A DNA stretch of 64,000 bases from NCBI GenBank assembly GCA_016704565.1, contig JADIZV010000004.1, forward strand, positions 434,001 to 498,000, read 5' to 3'. Source of the DNA: Candidatus Phosphoribacter baldrii (GTDB taxonomy: Bacteria > Actinomycetota > Actinomycetes > Actinomycetales > Dermatophilaceae). Below the pieces are notes generated by a model. It was not told where the DNA came from. It worked only from the letters and a program-made list of their open reading frames with translations, and searched no databases. Below are positions 8,297 through 16,171 of this stretch, piece by piece. Position 1 is the stretch's first letter; each line of letters opens with the position of its first letter. A program made the translations under genes and the position numbers.

Positions 8297-9697
8297 TCAG
8301 TCCTTGTCCAGGTCGGCGGGCGAGGAAAGGGTGCCGCGAACGGCGGTGGCGGCCGCCACGAGCGGGCTCACCAGATGAGTCCGTCCCCCGGGACCCTGGC
8401 GTCCCTCGAAGTTGCGGTTGGAGGTCGAGGCGCTGCGCTCACCGGCCGCCAGCTTGTCCGGGTTCATCGCCAGGCACATCGAGCAGCCAGGGAGGCGCCA
8501 CTCGGCGCCGGCCGCCTCGAAAACCTCGTGGAGTCCTTCGGCCTCCGCCTGCACCCGGACCCGGGCTGAGCCTGGGACGACAAGCATGCGCACGCCGTCG
8601 GCCACGCGCCGACCCGACAACACCCCGGCGGCGGCCCGCAGGTCCTCGATCCGGCCGTTGGTGCACGAGCCGACGAACACGGTGTCGACGGGGATCTCTT
8701 TGAGCGGGGTGCCAGGCTCCAGGCCCATGTAGGCCAATGCGCGTTCGGTGTCGGCGCGTTCGGTCTCGTCGACGATCCGGTCCGGGTCGGGGACGCTTGC
8801 CGACAGCGGCAGGCCCTGCCCTGGGTTCGTGCCCCAGGTGACGAAGGGGCTGAGGGTCGTGGCGTCCAGGTCGACCTCGGCGTCGAACACCGCATCGTCG
8901 TCGGTCCGCAACTGGCGCCACGCAGCGACCGCGGCATCCCAGTCGGCGCCCTTCGGCGCACGGTCACGGCCCTCGAGATAATCGAACGTCACCTCGTCAG
9001 GAGCGATCATCCCGGCGCGAGCGCCTGCCTCGATCGACATGTTGCAGATGGTCATCCGGGCTTCCATCGAGAGCGACTCGATGGCCTCACCCCGGTATTC
9101 GATGACGTAGCCCTGGCCACCACCCGTGCCGATCTTGGCAATGACCGCCAGCACGACATCCTTGGCGGTCACGCCATCGGGCAACGCGCCCCGGACGTTG
9201 ACCGCCATCGTCCGGAACGGCTGGAGCGGAAGGGTCTGGGTGGCCAGCACATGCTCGACCTCGGAGGTGCCGATCCCGAAGGCCAGCGCGCCGAACGCGC
9301 CGTGGGTCGAGGTGTGGCTGTCCCCGCACACGATGGTCATCCCTGGCTGGGTCAGCCCCAGTTGCGGACCGACCACGTGGACGATGCCCTGCTCGACATC
9401 GCCCATCGGATAGAGGGGGACGCCGAACTCGGCGCAGTTGCGGCGCAGGGTCTCAACCTGGGTGAGGCTCACCGGGTCGACGATCGGGCCCGGCGTCGTG
9501 GGGACGTTGTGGTCCTCGGTGGCCAGGGTGAGATCCGTGCGCCGAACCGTGCGGCCCTCCAGGCGCAGGCCGTCGAACGCCTGCGGGCTGGTCACCTCGT
9601 GCAGCAGGTGTAGGTCGATGTAGAGCAGGTCCGGCTCGCCCTCGGCCCGACGCACCAGATGCGCCTCCCAGACCTTCTCAGCCAGCGTCCCCGCCAT
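8297..9697 (-). CDS. leuC: 3-isopropylmalate dehydratase large subunit
   Basis: 466 residues from ATG at 9697, with an AGGTGG ribosome-binding site; the upstream extension to 9757 looks non-coding. This is the aconitase-like catalytic subunit of leucine biosynthesis with a [4Fe-4S] cluster. The cluster cysteines are in VFVGSCTNGRIEDL and in the CSMCLAMNPD pair. GDSHTSTHGAFGALAFGIGTSEVEHVLATQ is the other hallmark (only its beginning and end are needed to recognise it). It lies divergently from an IclR-type regulator with a palindrome in the shared promoter region. Confidence 0.97.
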   Translation of the reverse strand: MAGTLAEKVWEAHLVRRAEGEPDLLYIDLHLLHEVTSPQAFDGLRLEGRTVRRTDLTLATEDHNVPTTPGPIVDPVSLTQVETLRRNCAEFGVPLYPMGDVEQGIVHVVGPQLGLTQPGMTIVCGDSHTSTHGAFGALAFGIGTSEVEHVLATQTLPLQPFRTMAVNVRGALPDGVTAKDVVLAVIAKIGTGGGQGYVIEYRGEAIESLSMEARMTICNMSIEAGARAGMIAPDEVTFDYLEGRDRAPKGADWDAAVAAWRQLRTDDDAVFDAEVDLDATTLSPFVTWGTNPGQGLPLSASVPDPDRIVDETERADTERALAYMGLEPGTPLKEIPVDTVFVGSCTNGRIEDLRAAAGVLSGRRVADGVRMLVVPGSARVRVQAEAEGLHEVFEAAGAEWRLPGCSMCLAMNPDKLAAGERSASTSNRNFEGRQGPGGRTHLVSPLVAAATAVRGTLSSPADLDKD

Positions 9698-9785
9698 CCC
9701 TGCCACCTTCCATGCCACGTCTTCGCCACCTCGGCACCCGCCTGACGGGGCCAGCATCCGACACCGTTCACAGCAACGGATTTGC

Positions 9786-9802
9786 GTCTCACGCCCTGAG
9801 AC
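9786..9802. promoter_or_regulatory. Candidate IclR/NdgR-type operator between leuC and its regulator
   Basis: GTCTCA-CGCCC-TGAGAC is a perfect 6-5-6 inverted repeat that ends 14 bp before the regulator ATG and about 90 bp upstream of leuC. Its position would let the IclR-family protein control itself and the divergent leuCD operon, as NdgR/LtbR-type regulators do. Binding is inferred from position and symmetry. Confidence 0.55.
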
Positions 9803-9816
9803 GGCAATATCAGTGC

Positions 9817-10548
9817 ATGGACAACTCTAGCGGGGTCGGGGTTCTCGACAAAGCTGCCACCGTTCTGTCTGCGTTGGAAGCCGGCCCGGCCACTCTCGCC
9901 CAGCTCGTCGGCGCCACCGGGCTGGCCCGCCCGACAGCTCACCGCCTGGCGGTAGCGCTCGAACATCACCGGCTGGTGACTCGGGACATGCAGGGTCGTT
10001 TCGTCCTCGGCCCCCGCTTGGCCGAGTTGGCCTCCGCAGCCGGTGAGGATCGGCTGTTAGCTGCCGCAGGCCCCGTGCTGGGCGCCCTGCGCGACCACAC
10101 CAACGAGAGCGCCCAGCTGTTCCGCCGCCAAGGGGACCTGCGCATCTGCGTGGCCGCTGCTGAGCGACCGATGGGCTTGCGCGACACCATCCCCGTCGGG
10201 GCGAGCCTGTCGATGCTCGCTGGATCGGCCGCTCAGATCCTGCTCGCGTGGGAGGAGCCCGACCGGCTGCACCGCGGCCTGCAAGGGGCCCGGTTCAACG
10301 CCACTGCCCTCTCCGCAGTGCGCCGCCGCGGATGGGCCCAGAGCGTCGGAGAGCGCGAGCCGGGAGTCGCCTCGGTGTCGGCCCCCGTCCGTGGGCCCTC
10401 GGGTCGCGTGGTGGCGGCCGTGTCGATCTCGGGGCCGATCGAGCGTCTCTCGCGCCAGCCCGGGCGGTTGCACGCAGCCACGGTGGTCGCCGGCGCAAAC
10501 AAACTCACCGAGGTGTTGCGCCGCGCCCACCAGAGCTCTCAGGGCTAA
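9817..10548 (+). CDS. IclR-family regulator, probable NdgR/LtbR-type regulator of leuCD
   Basis: 243 residues from ATG at 9817. The N-terminal winged helix-turn-helix (VLDKAATVLSALEAGPATLAQLVGATGLARPTAHRLAVAL) is followed by the IclR ligand-binding domain (LGPRLAELASAA, ESAQLFRRQGDLRICVAAAE). Divergence from leuCD is the classic context of actinobacterial NdgR/LtbR/AreB, which control leucine and other amino acid genes. The start lies just downstream of the palindrome at 9786-9802, suggesting autoregulation. There is no clear Shine-Dalgarno before the ATG, so the mRNA may have a very short leader. Confidence 0.88.
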   Translation: MDNSSGVGVLDKAATVLSALEAGPATLAQLVGATGLARPTAHRLAVALEHHRLVTRDMQGRFVLGPRLAELASAAGEDRLLAAAGPVLGALRDHTNESAQLFRRQGDLRICVAAAERPMGLRDTIPVGASLSMLAGSAAQILLAWEEPDRLHRGLQGARFNATALSAVRRRGWAQSVGEREPGVASVSAPVRGPSGRVVAAVSISGPIERLSRQPGRLHAATVVAGANKLTEVLRRAHQSSQG

Positions 10549-10662
10549 CCTGAGTCAGGTATGCCGTGACGACGCCGTTCACAGGACCGCCGCACGCAAC
10601 CTTTCGGCACCTCGGGGCGTCACTACAGCACCAGCAATTCGGACCTGAGCAGGAGACCCAGA

Positions 10663-11766
10663 GTGACACCACGCGCCGGTAGGACCGCCCGGGTGGCCAT
10701 GGCCACCGTTGTGTCGGCGTTGCTCGCCTCGGCCTGCACGACCAGCTCCGACCCGTCGATCGCCCCGTACAGCGCTCCTGGCGTCACGGCCGCCAAGGTG
10801 ACCGCGTCCCAGTCGGCAGCCCCGACCGCGACGCCACCGACCGCGACGCCACCGCCCACGGTGACCCCGCCGTTGCTGGCCGAGGGGTCCACGGGTGACC
10901 AGGTCCGCGACCTACAGGCCCGGCTCAAGCAACTCAAGCACTTCACCAGCACGGTCGACGGCACGTTCGACCCGGAGACGACAACGGCCGTGAAGGCCTT
11001 CCAGGACGCCCACAAACTCCCCATGTCCGGTTCGGTCGACCAAGCCACCTGGGACACCCTGGCCGCGACCACCAAGGCGCCGTCAGCCGAGGACCTCGCG
11101 GGACACCTCATCCCTGGGCCAGCGGTCCTGGCCAGCGGGTCGACCGGCGCCAAGGTGCGCGAGTTGCAGGCCCGACTCAAGCAACTGGGCCGGTGGACGG
11201 GCGATGTCACCAGCACCTACGGGCCGCAGACCGTGACCGCGGTCAAGGGCTACCAGACCAAGCGCGGGCTTCCGGTGACGGGTGAGGTCGATCAGCGCAC
11301 GATGGACCGGATCTGGTCACAGACCCGCAAGCCCACAAGCGACGAGCTCAACAACGTCAAGCCGGTCCCCGGCGCGGGCTTGACGGCGGCTGGGCTGGAC
11401 CCACGCTGTCTGGTCGGACGGGTTATTTGCGCGTCCAAGACGACGCGCAAGGTGGTCTGGGTCGTCGATGGGGTGCCGATCCTGTCGCTGGACGCCCGCT
11501 TCGGCCGCACCTCGCTGCCGACCTCTGAGGGCAGCTTCCGGATCTACCTCAAGTCCCGCGACCACTGGTCGCAGAAGTACGACGCGTCGATGCCGTTCGC
11601 GTTGTTCTTCAACGGAGGTCAAGCCGTGCACTACTCCCCTGAGTTCGCTTCGATCGGCTACTCGGGCGTCGGCTCCCACGGCTGCATCAACACTCGCGAC
11701 AAGGCCAAAATGGCCTGGCTGTTCGACCAGGCCAGGATCGGCGATCTGGTCGTCGTCTACCGCTGA
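10663..11766 (+). CDS. L,D-transpeptidase lipoprotein with two peptidoglycan-binding domains
   Basis: 367 residues from GTG at 10663 (AGGAG 8 nt upstream). The signal peptide ends in a lipobox (LLASAC), so the protein is predicted to be tethered to the membrane outside the cell. A Thr/Pro-rich linker leads to two PG_binding_1 repeats (GDQVRDLQARLKQL... and AKVRELQARLKQL...), then a YkuD catalytic domain with SHGCINTRDKAK near residues 338-349 containing the nucleophilic cysteine. It should cross-link or remodel peptidoglycan through 3-3 linkages. It appears monocistronic and is followed by two hairpins. Confidence 0.92.
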   Translation: MTPRAGRTARVAMATVVSALLASACTTSSDPSIAPYSAPGVTAAKVTASQSAAPTATPPTATPPPTVTPPLLAEGSTGDQVRDLQARLKQLKHFTSTVDGTFDPETTTAVKAFQDAHKLPMSGSVDQATWDTLAATTKAPSAEDLAGHLIPGPAVLASGSTGAKVRELQARLKQLGRWTGDVTSTYGPQTVTAVKGYQTKRGLPVTGEVDQRTMDRIWSQTRKPTSDELNNVKPVPGAGLTAAGLDPRCLVGRVICASKTTRKVVWVVDGVPILSLDARFGRTSLPTSEGSFRIYLKSRDHWSQKYDASMPFALFFNGGQAVHYSPEFASIGYSGVGSHGCINTRDKAKMAWLFDQARIGDLVVVYR

Positions 11767-11798
11767 CGCAGGCGGGGTCCGCCCCGCTGTCCGGTGGG

Positions 11799-11830
11799 CG
11801 CACGGCATACCCCTCGTCGTATGCCGTGCG
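11799..11830. terminator. Hairpin built from an inverted pair of GTATGCCG motifs
   Basis: CGCACGGCATAC at 11799-11810 pairs perfectly with GTATGCCGTGCG at 11819-11830 around an 8-nt loop. It lies 33 bp after the L,D-transpeptidase stop and could terminate that transcript. No T-run follows. Confidence 0.5.
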
Positions 11831-11852
11831 GCACGCACTGCTGCCACAACGC

Positions 11853-11888
11853 GAAGCGGCCCGAACCCCACGGGGTTCGGGCCGCTTC
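11853..11888. terminator. Strong bidirectional hairpin between the transpeptidase gene and tRNA-Glu
   Basis: A 17-bp perfect stem (starting GAAGCGGCCCGAACCCC) closes on a two-base centre. It is placed to end both the rightward lipoprotein transcript and the leftward tRNA transcript. Confidence 0.7.
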
Positions 11889-11901
11889 CAGAGTTGTTCA
11901 C

Positions 11902-11939
11902 AGCGTCGCGTGTTGCTGACAGCGTCATGTGTTGCTGAC
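11902..11939. repeat. 19-bp direct repeat, two copies, next to tRNA-Glu
   Basis: Two adjacent 19-bp units (AGCGTCNNGTGTTGCTGAC) differ at two positions and end 5 bp from the 3' end of the tRNA-Glu gene. The function is unknown. Tandem duplications beside tRNA genes can be scars of integration events. Confidence 0.6.
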
Positions 11940-11944
11940 AAACG

Positions 11945-12017
11945 TAGCCCCGACGGGATTCGAACCCGCGCTACCGCCTTGAGAGGGCGGCGTGCTAGGC
12001 CGCTACACAACGGGGCC
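11945..12017 (-). tRNA. tRNA-Glu (CTC anticodon)
   Basis: On the minus strand the sequence folds as a cloverleaf. The acceptor arm GGCCCCG/CGGGGCT has a G-U first pair, the anticodon stem CCGCC/GGCGG holds the loop CTCTCAA (anticodon CTC, reads GAG), and the T arm contains GGTTCGAAT. The discriminator base is A and CCA is not encoded. It lies beside tRNA-Gln and gltX, which charges it. Confidence 0.96.
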
Positions 12018-12120
12018 CTAGCGGTGTCGTCGGAGGGATCACCTCGTCGGACACAGTGAAGAACCTTACCGGTGACCGGAGGCTTCCACCGAATCGGCCG
12101 CCGTGGTTAGGCGGCCGAAG

Positions 12121-12192
12121 CTGGGGTACCAGGACTCGAACCTAGAATTGCGGAACCAGAATCCGACGTGTTGCCAATTACACCATACCCCA
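12121..12192 (-). tRNA. tRNA-Gln (CTG anticodon)
   Basis: The minus-strand cloverleaf has acceptor arm TGGGGTA/TACCCCA, anticodon CTG in the loop TTCTGGT (reads CAG), a T arm with GGTTCGAGT, and discriminator G. If glutamyl-tRNA synthetase is non-discriminating, as in most actinobacteria, the neighbouring gltX product also charges this tRNA with glutamate before amidation by GatCAB. Confidence 0.96.
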
Positions 12193-12283
12193 TGGGGTAT
12201 ACCTTCCGCGCGCCCGAAGGCCTTGGGAAGGTGAACCGAAGAGCGATACTACCGGCCCGGCGAAGCCTCGCCCAAATCCCCGG

Positions 12284-13807
12284 TCAGAGGGTGTCGAGCA
12301 ACGCCTGCACCCGGGTCAGGGTGGAGGTCTTCCCCAGGATCTCCATCGACTCGAACAGTGGCGGGGAGATCCGCTGCCCGGAGACCGCAGTCCGCAGCGG
12401 ACCGAAGGCGACCTTGGGTTTGACCCCGAGCCCCTCGACAATCGCCGCACGCAAGGCCGCCTCGATGCGAGCCGCTTGCCAATCAGACTCCGACCCGAGC
12501 AGTCCGCGCTGATGGTCGTCAATGTCACCGAGCGCGCGCAGGGCCGCGGCGAGCACGGCTGGCGCCTGGGCATCCAGTTGAGCGCGCGCGTCGTCGGCGA
12601 TGGCGATCGCGTCATCGCCCATGAAGAACGGCGCAACCAACGCACCAGCCTCGGTCAGCTTGACGATCCGGGTCTGGATGAGCGCCGCTATCGCCTTGAG
12701 CCGCGCCAGCTCGCCGAGGGACGGGTGGCCGGACAGCACGCCGTCGGCCTCAAGGAAGGGCAGCAGCCGTGAGGCGAACTCCCCCAGCGGCAACTCCCGG
12801 ATCCAGACCCCGTTGAGCCAGTCGAGCTTGTCCAGGTTGAAGATCGACCCCGCAGGATTGACCTTGGCCCAGTCGAACCGCGCCGCGAACTCCTCGAACG
12901 TGAAGACCTCACGCTCGGTGCCGTCGTCCTCGACGATCGGCGGATAACCCTGCAGCGCAAGGAAGTTGACCAGAGCCTCCGGCAGATAACCCTGCTCCCG
13001 AAACCAGGTCAACCTCGCCCAGGGGCTCTTGCGCTTGGAGATCTTGGCCTTGCGCTCGTCACGCAACAACGGCATGTGGGCGAAGGCCGGCGGTTCGAGG
13101 TCAAGCCACCGATAGAGCAACAGATGCTTGGGGGTCGAAGAGATCCACTCCTGCCCGCGAACCACGTGGGTGATGCCCATGAGGTGATCGTCGACAACGA
13201 CCGCAAGGTGGTAGGTCGGGAAACCGTCCGCTTTGAGGATCACCTGATCGTCAGGCACCGGCGCGTCGATCCGGCCAGCGATGAGGTCGGCGAAGGACGT
13301 CTCGACGTCGTCGGGGATGTGCATCCGCACGACCGGCGTCTCCGAGAAACCGGGCAGCGCGGCACGCTCGTCGCGGGTCTTGCCCAGACAGAGCCGGTCG
13401 TAGCCCGTCGGCACCTTGCGCCGTTGTTGATCCTCGCGCATGGCGGTCAGCCGCTCAGCCGAGCACCAGCACTGGTAGGCATGCCCCGCGTCGAGTAGTC
13501 GCTGCACAAACGGGCGGTAGGTCTCCAGCCGCTCGGACTGCCGGTAGGGCGCGCACGGTCCGCCGATGTCGGGCCCCTCGTCCCAGGTCAGCCCGAGCCA
13601 GTGCAGCGTGTCGAAGATCTGCCGCTCGCTGTCCTCCTGCAGGCGGGCCCGGTCGGTGTCCTCGATCCGCAGGAGGAACCGTCCCCCCTGCTGGCGCGCA
13701 AACGCCAGATCGAACATCGACATGTATGCCGTGCCGACATGCGGATCGCCGGTCGGGGACGGGGCGACCCGCAGACGGACCTTGCCCGGAAGCTTCTTCT
13801 CGCTCAT
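12284..13807 (-). CDS. gltX: Glutamyl-tRNA synthetase
   Basis: 507 residues. A class I aminoacyl-tRNA synthetase of the cytoplasm. The HIGH-type motif is in APSPTGDPHVGTAYMS, the GluRS signature LLRIEDTDRARLQ follows, and the KMSKS-type loop reads KISKRKSPW. The C-terminal anticodon-binding region is complete. Just downstream on the same strand lie tRNA-Gln and tRNA-Glu, so enzyme and substrates are clustered. A non-discriminating enzyme is likely in this lineage but cannot be read from the sequence. Confidence 0.97.
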   Translation of the reverse strand: MSEKKLPGKVRLRVAPSPTGDPHVGTAYMSMFDLAFARQQGGRFLLRIEDTDRARLQEDSERQIFDTLHWLGLTWDEGPDIGGPCAPYRQSERLETYRPFVQRLLDAGHAYQCWCSAERLTAMREDQQRRKVPTGYDRLCLGKTRDERAALPGFSETPVVRMHIPDDVETSFADLIAGRIDAPVPDDQVILKADGFPTYHLAVVVDDHLMGITHVVRGQEWISSTPKHLLLYRWLDLEPPAFAHMPLLRDERKAKISKRKSPWARLTWFREQGYLPEALVNFLALQGYPPIVEDDGTEREVFTFEEFAARFDWAKVNPAGSIFNLDKLDWLNGVWIRELPLGEFASRLLPFLEADGVLSGHPSLGELARLKAIAALIQTRIVKLTEAGALVAPFFMGDDAIAIADDARAQLDAQAPAVLAAALRALGDIDDHQRGLLGSESDWQAARIEAALRAAIVEGLGVKPKVAFGPLRTAVSGQRISPPLFESMEILGKTSTLTRVQALLDTL

Positions 13808-13899
13808 GGTGGCGCCAGCCTAGCCGCGCGGCGCGGCAACTACTCTGTCCCTGTGAATCAGCACGGGACCACAGCGCACCTCGACGGCGGAGCCCATCG

Positions 13900-14859
13900 A
13901 TGAGCGGCGGCCTGGCCGCGCTCCTGGATGACATCGCCGCCATCGCCAAGCTGGCCGCCGCCTCGATCGACGACGTCGGGGCGGCCGCGGGACGAGCCAG
14001 CGTCAAGGCGGCTGGCGTCGTCGTCGACGACACGGCCGTCACGCCCCGCTACGTCCAAGGCTTCACACCGGACCGAGAACTGCCGATCATCAAGCGGATC
14101 ACCATCGGGTCGATCCGCAACAAGCTGCTGTTCATCCTCCCGGCCATCATGGTCCTGTCCCAGTTCCTGCCGTGGGCCTTGACCCCGCTGCTCATGCTTG
14201 GGGGCACCTACCTGTGCTTCGAAGGCGCCGAGAAGATCTGGGAGAAGATCAGCGGACACGACGCCGGCGAGGAGGCTCCCGCCGTCGTTCAGGGCGGGGA
14301 CCACGAGAAGACCATGGTCGCCGGGGCGATCCGCACCGACTTCATCCTCTCCGCCGAGATCATGGTCATCGCGCTCAACGAGGTCGCCACCGAGCCGTTC
14401 CTGTCCCGACTGATCATCCTCATCGTTGTCGCCTTCGCGATCACCATCGGCGTCTATGGGTTCGTCGCCCTCATCGTCAAGATGGACGACATCGGCCTGC
14501 ACCTGAGCCGCAAGGACTCCGGCGCCGCTCGGGTCATCGGGCGCGGTCTGGTCGCCGCCATGCCCGTCCTGCTGCGCTGGCTGGCCATCATCGGCACCAT
14601 CGCGATGCTGTGGGTCGGCGGGCACATCCTCCTGGTCGGTGCCGACACCCTCGGCTGGCATTGGCCCTACGCTCTGGTCCACCACGCGGAGCAGGCCGTC
14701 GCCTCCGCCGTGTCAGTCGGCAGCGGCGCGCTGGCCTGGCTCACCAACACCCTCGGGTCCGCCATCGCCGGCCTCATCGTCGGCGCGGTCGTCGTCCTCG
14801 TCATGCACCTCCTGCCGGGCAGGAAGCACCACGGCCCGGCACCGGATGCCACCCACTGA
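13900..14859 (+). CDS. DUF808 family membrane protein (YedI-like)
   Basis: 319 residues from ATG at 13900 (GGCGGAG upstream). The start MSGGLAALLDDIAAIAKLAAASIDDV and the phrase DDTAVTPRYVQGF are hallmarks of DUF808/YedI, an inner-membrane family of unknown function. About five to six membrane segments are visible (LLFILPAIMVLSQFLPWAL, LIILIVVAFAITIGVYGFVALIV, LLRWLAIIGTIAMLWVGGHILLV, and a C-terminal one). The gene is divergent from gltX and overlaps the start of the following Nudix gene by 14 bp, suggesting co-transcription. Confidence 0.9.
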   Translation: MSGGLAALLDDIAAIAKLAAASIDDVGAAAGRASVKAAGVVVDDTAVTPRYVQGFTPDRELPIIKRITIGSIRNKLLFILPAIMVLSQFLPWALTPLLMLGGTYLCFEGAEKIWEKISGHDAGEEAPAVVQGGDHEKTMVAGAIRTDFILSAEIMVIALNEVATEPFLSRLIILIVVAFAITIGVYGFVALIVKMDDIGLHLSRKDSGAARVIGRGLVAAMPVLLRWLAIIGTIAMLWVGGHILLVGADTLGWHWPYALVHHAEQAVASAVSVGSGALAWLTNTLGSAIAGLIVGAVVVLVMHLLPGRKHHGPAPDATH

Positions 14860-15292
14860 GGTGCCCACGCCCCGCGTCAGCGCCCTCGCGGTCATCCGCC
14901 ACCCGCAGACAGGTGCGCTGTTCGTCAACGAGTTCATCGATCCTGCCGACGGGGTGACCTTTCATCGACCCTGCGGCGGTGGGGTCGACTGGGGCGAGAC
15001 CGCTGCTGCGGCGGTGGTCCGCGAGTTCGCCGAGGAGTTCGGCCTGGCCATCGAGGTCGGCCGCCGAATCGCAGTGATCGAGAACATCTTCACGTATGCC
15101 GCCCGCCCCGGTCACGAGGTCCTCTTCTTCTTCGAGGCGCGCTTTGCCGACCCCGCGGCATACCTCGTCGAGCGACGTGACTGCCTCGACCACCCCGGCG
15201 AATACGCGCTCTGGCGCGACCCGGCGCTGACCCACGAGCAGGTCCCGCTCTACCCCGTCGGGCTCGCCGAGGCACTTGCTGCACAGGCGTGA
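14846..15292 (+). CDS. Nudix hydrolase
   Basis: 148 residues from ATG at 14846; a GTG at 14861 is an alternative start. The Nudix box GX5EX7REUXEEXGU is intact as GGGVDWGETAAAAVVREFAEEFGL, giving a metal-dependent hydrolase of nucleoside-diphosphate-linked compounds. The substrate cannot be predicted. It overlaps the 3' end of the DUF808 gene by 14 bp and is convergent with the FAH-family gene. Confidence 0.88.
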   Translation: MPPTEVPTPRVSALAVIRHPQTGALFVNEFIDPADGVTFHRPCGGGVDWGETAAAAVVREFAEEFGLAIEVGRRIAVIENIFTYAARPGHEVLFFFEARFADPAAYLVERRDCLDHPGEYALWRDPALTHEQVPLYPVGLAEALAAQA

Positions 15293-15304
15293 GGCGTCGC
15301 CAAA

Positions 15305-16084
15305 TCAGCGGCGCACGAACGGGTTGTCCAGGGTCCCGATGCCCTCGATCTCGACCGACACCCGCTGGCCCGGCTGGACCGGCCCCACCCCGGCCGGCGT
15401 GCCGGTGAGGATGACATCGCCAGGCAGCAAGGTGAAGTACGTGGACGCGAAAGACACCAACCGCGGCACGTCATGGACGAGATCGGCCGTCGAGCCGTCT
15501 TGGACGACCTCGCCGTCGCGGCGGGTGACCAGACGCAGCGCCGACGGGTCCAGGTCGGTGACGATCCACGGCCCGAGCGGCTTGGAGGTGTCGAATCCCT
15601 TGGCGCGCGCCCACTGCCCGTCGCCACGCTGCCAGACCCGCTCGGACACGTCGTTGGCGCAGGTGTAACCCCAGATACACTCCAGCGCCTGCTCAGGCCG
15701 CACGTCCTTGCAGATCTTGCCGATGACGACCGCCAACTCGCCCTCGTAGTCGACCGTCGCGCTCCCCCGGGGGATGACCACGGGGTCCCCCGGGCCGATG
15801 ACGGCCGTGTTGGGCACGAGGAACATCATCGGCTCGGCCGGCACCTCGTTGCCGAACTCCTTCGCGTGGTCGGCGTAGTTGCGTCCGATGCCGATGACCT
15901 TGCTGCGCGGGATGACTGGTGCCAGCAGGCGCACCTCCTCGAGCGCGACCGGCTCACCGCCAGCCGGCACGATCCCGACATAGAGGGGGTCCCCTTTGAG
16001 GGGGTGGATCACCTCCGCGCCCGCCTCGCCCTCAACGATCCCGTATGCCGGGTCCTCACCAGTGGTGTATCTCGCGATCCGCAC
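15305..16084 (-). CDS. Fumarylacetoacetate hydrolase family protein
   Basis: 259 residues: a short N-terminal DUF2437-type segment, then an FAH domain. The metal site is visible in DYEGELAVVIGK (preceding Glu/Asp ligands) and the closing TGTPAGVGPVQPGQRVSVEIEGIGTLDNP motif. Members act as acylpyruvate hydrolases, oxaloacetate decarboxylases or 2-hydroxyhepta-dienoate isomerases; the exact activity is open. In actinobacteria this gene is often found beside gltX, as here (about 1.5 kb away), which suggests a housekeeping role. Confidence 0.9.
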   Translation of the reverse strand: MRIARYTTGEDPAYGIVEGEAGAEVIHPLKGDPLYVGIVPAGGEPVALEEVRLLAPVIPRSKVIGIGRNYADHAKEFGNEVPAEPMMFLVPNTAVIGPGDPVVIPRGSATVDYEGELAVVIGKICKDVRPEQALECIWGYTCANDVSERVWQRGDGQWARAKGFDTSKPLGPWIVTDLDPSALRLVTRRDGEVVQDGSTADLVHDVPRLVSFASTYFTLLPGDVILTGTPAGVGPVQPGQRVSVEIEGIGTLDNPFVRR

Positions 16085-16171
16085 CCGGCCACCCTAGCCG
16101 CGGGCGCTGCGGCATACTTCCCCCTGGTCGGTCGATCTCGCGGACCGGCGGGTCCGAGCGGAGGCAGCCTC

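Noticed and set aside
13455..14042. Minus-strand frame spanning the gltX start
   Set aside because: Out of frame with gltX, with mixed Arg/Ser-rich composition; no start signals.
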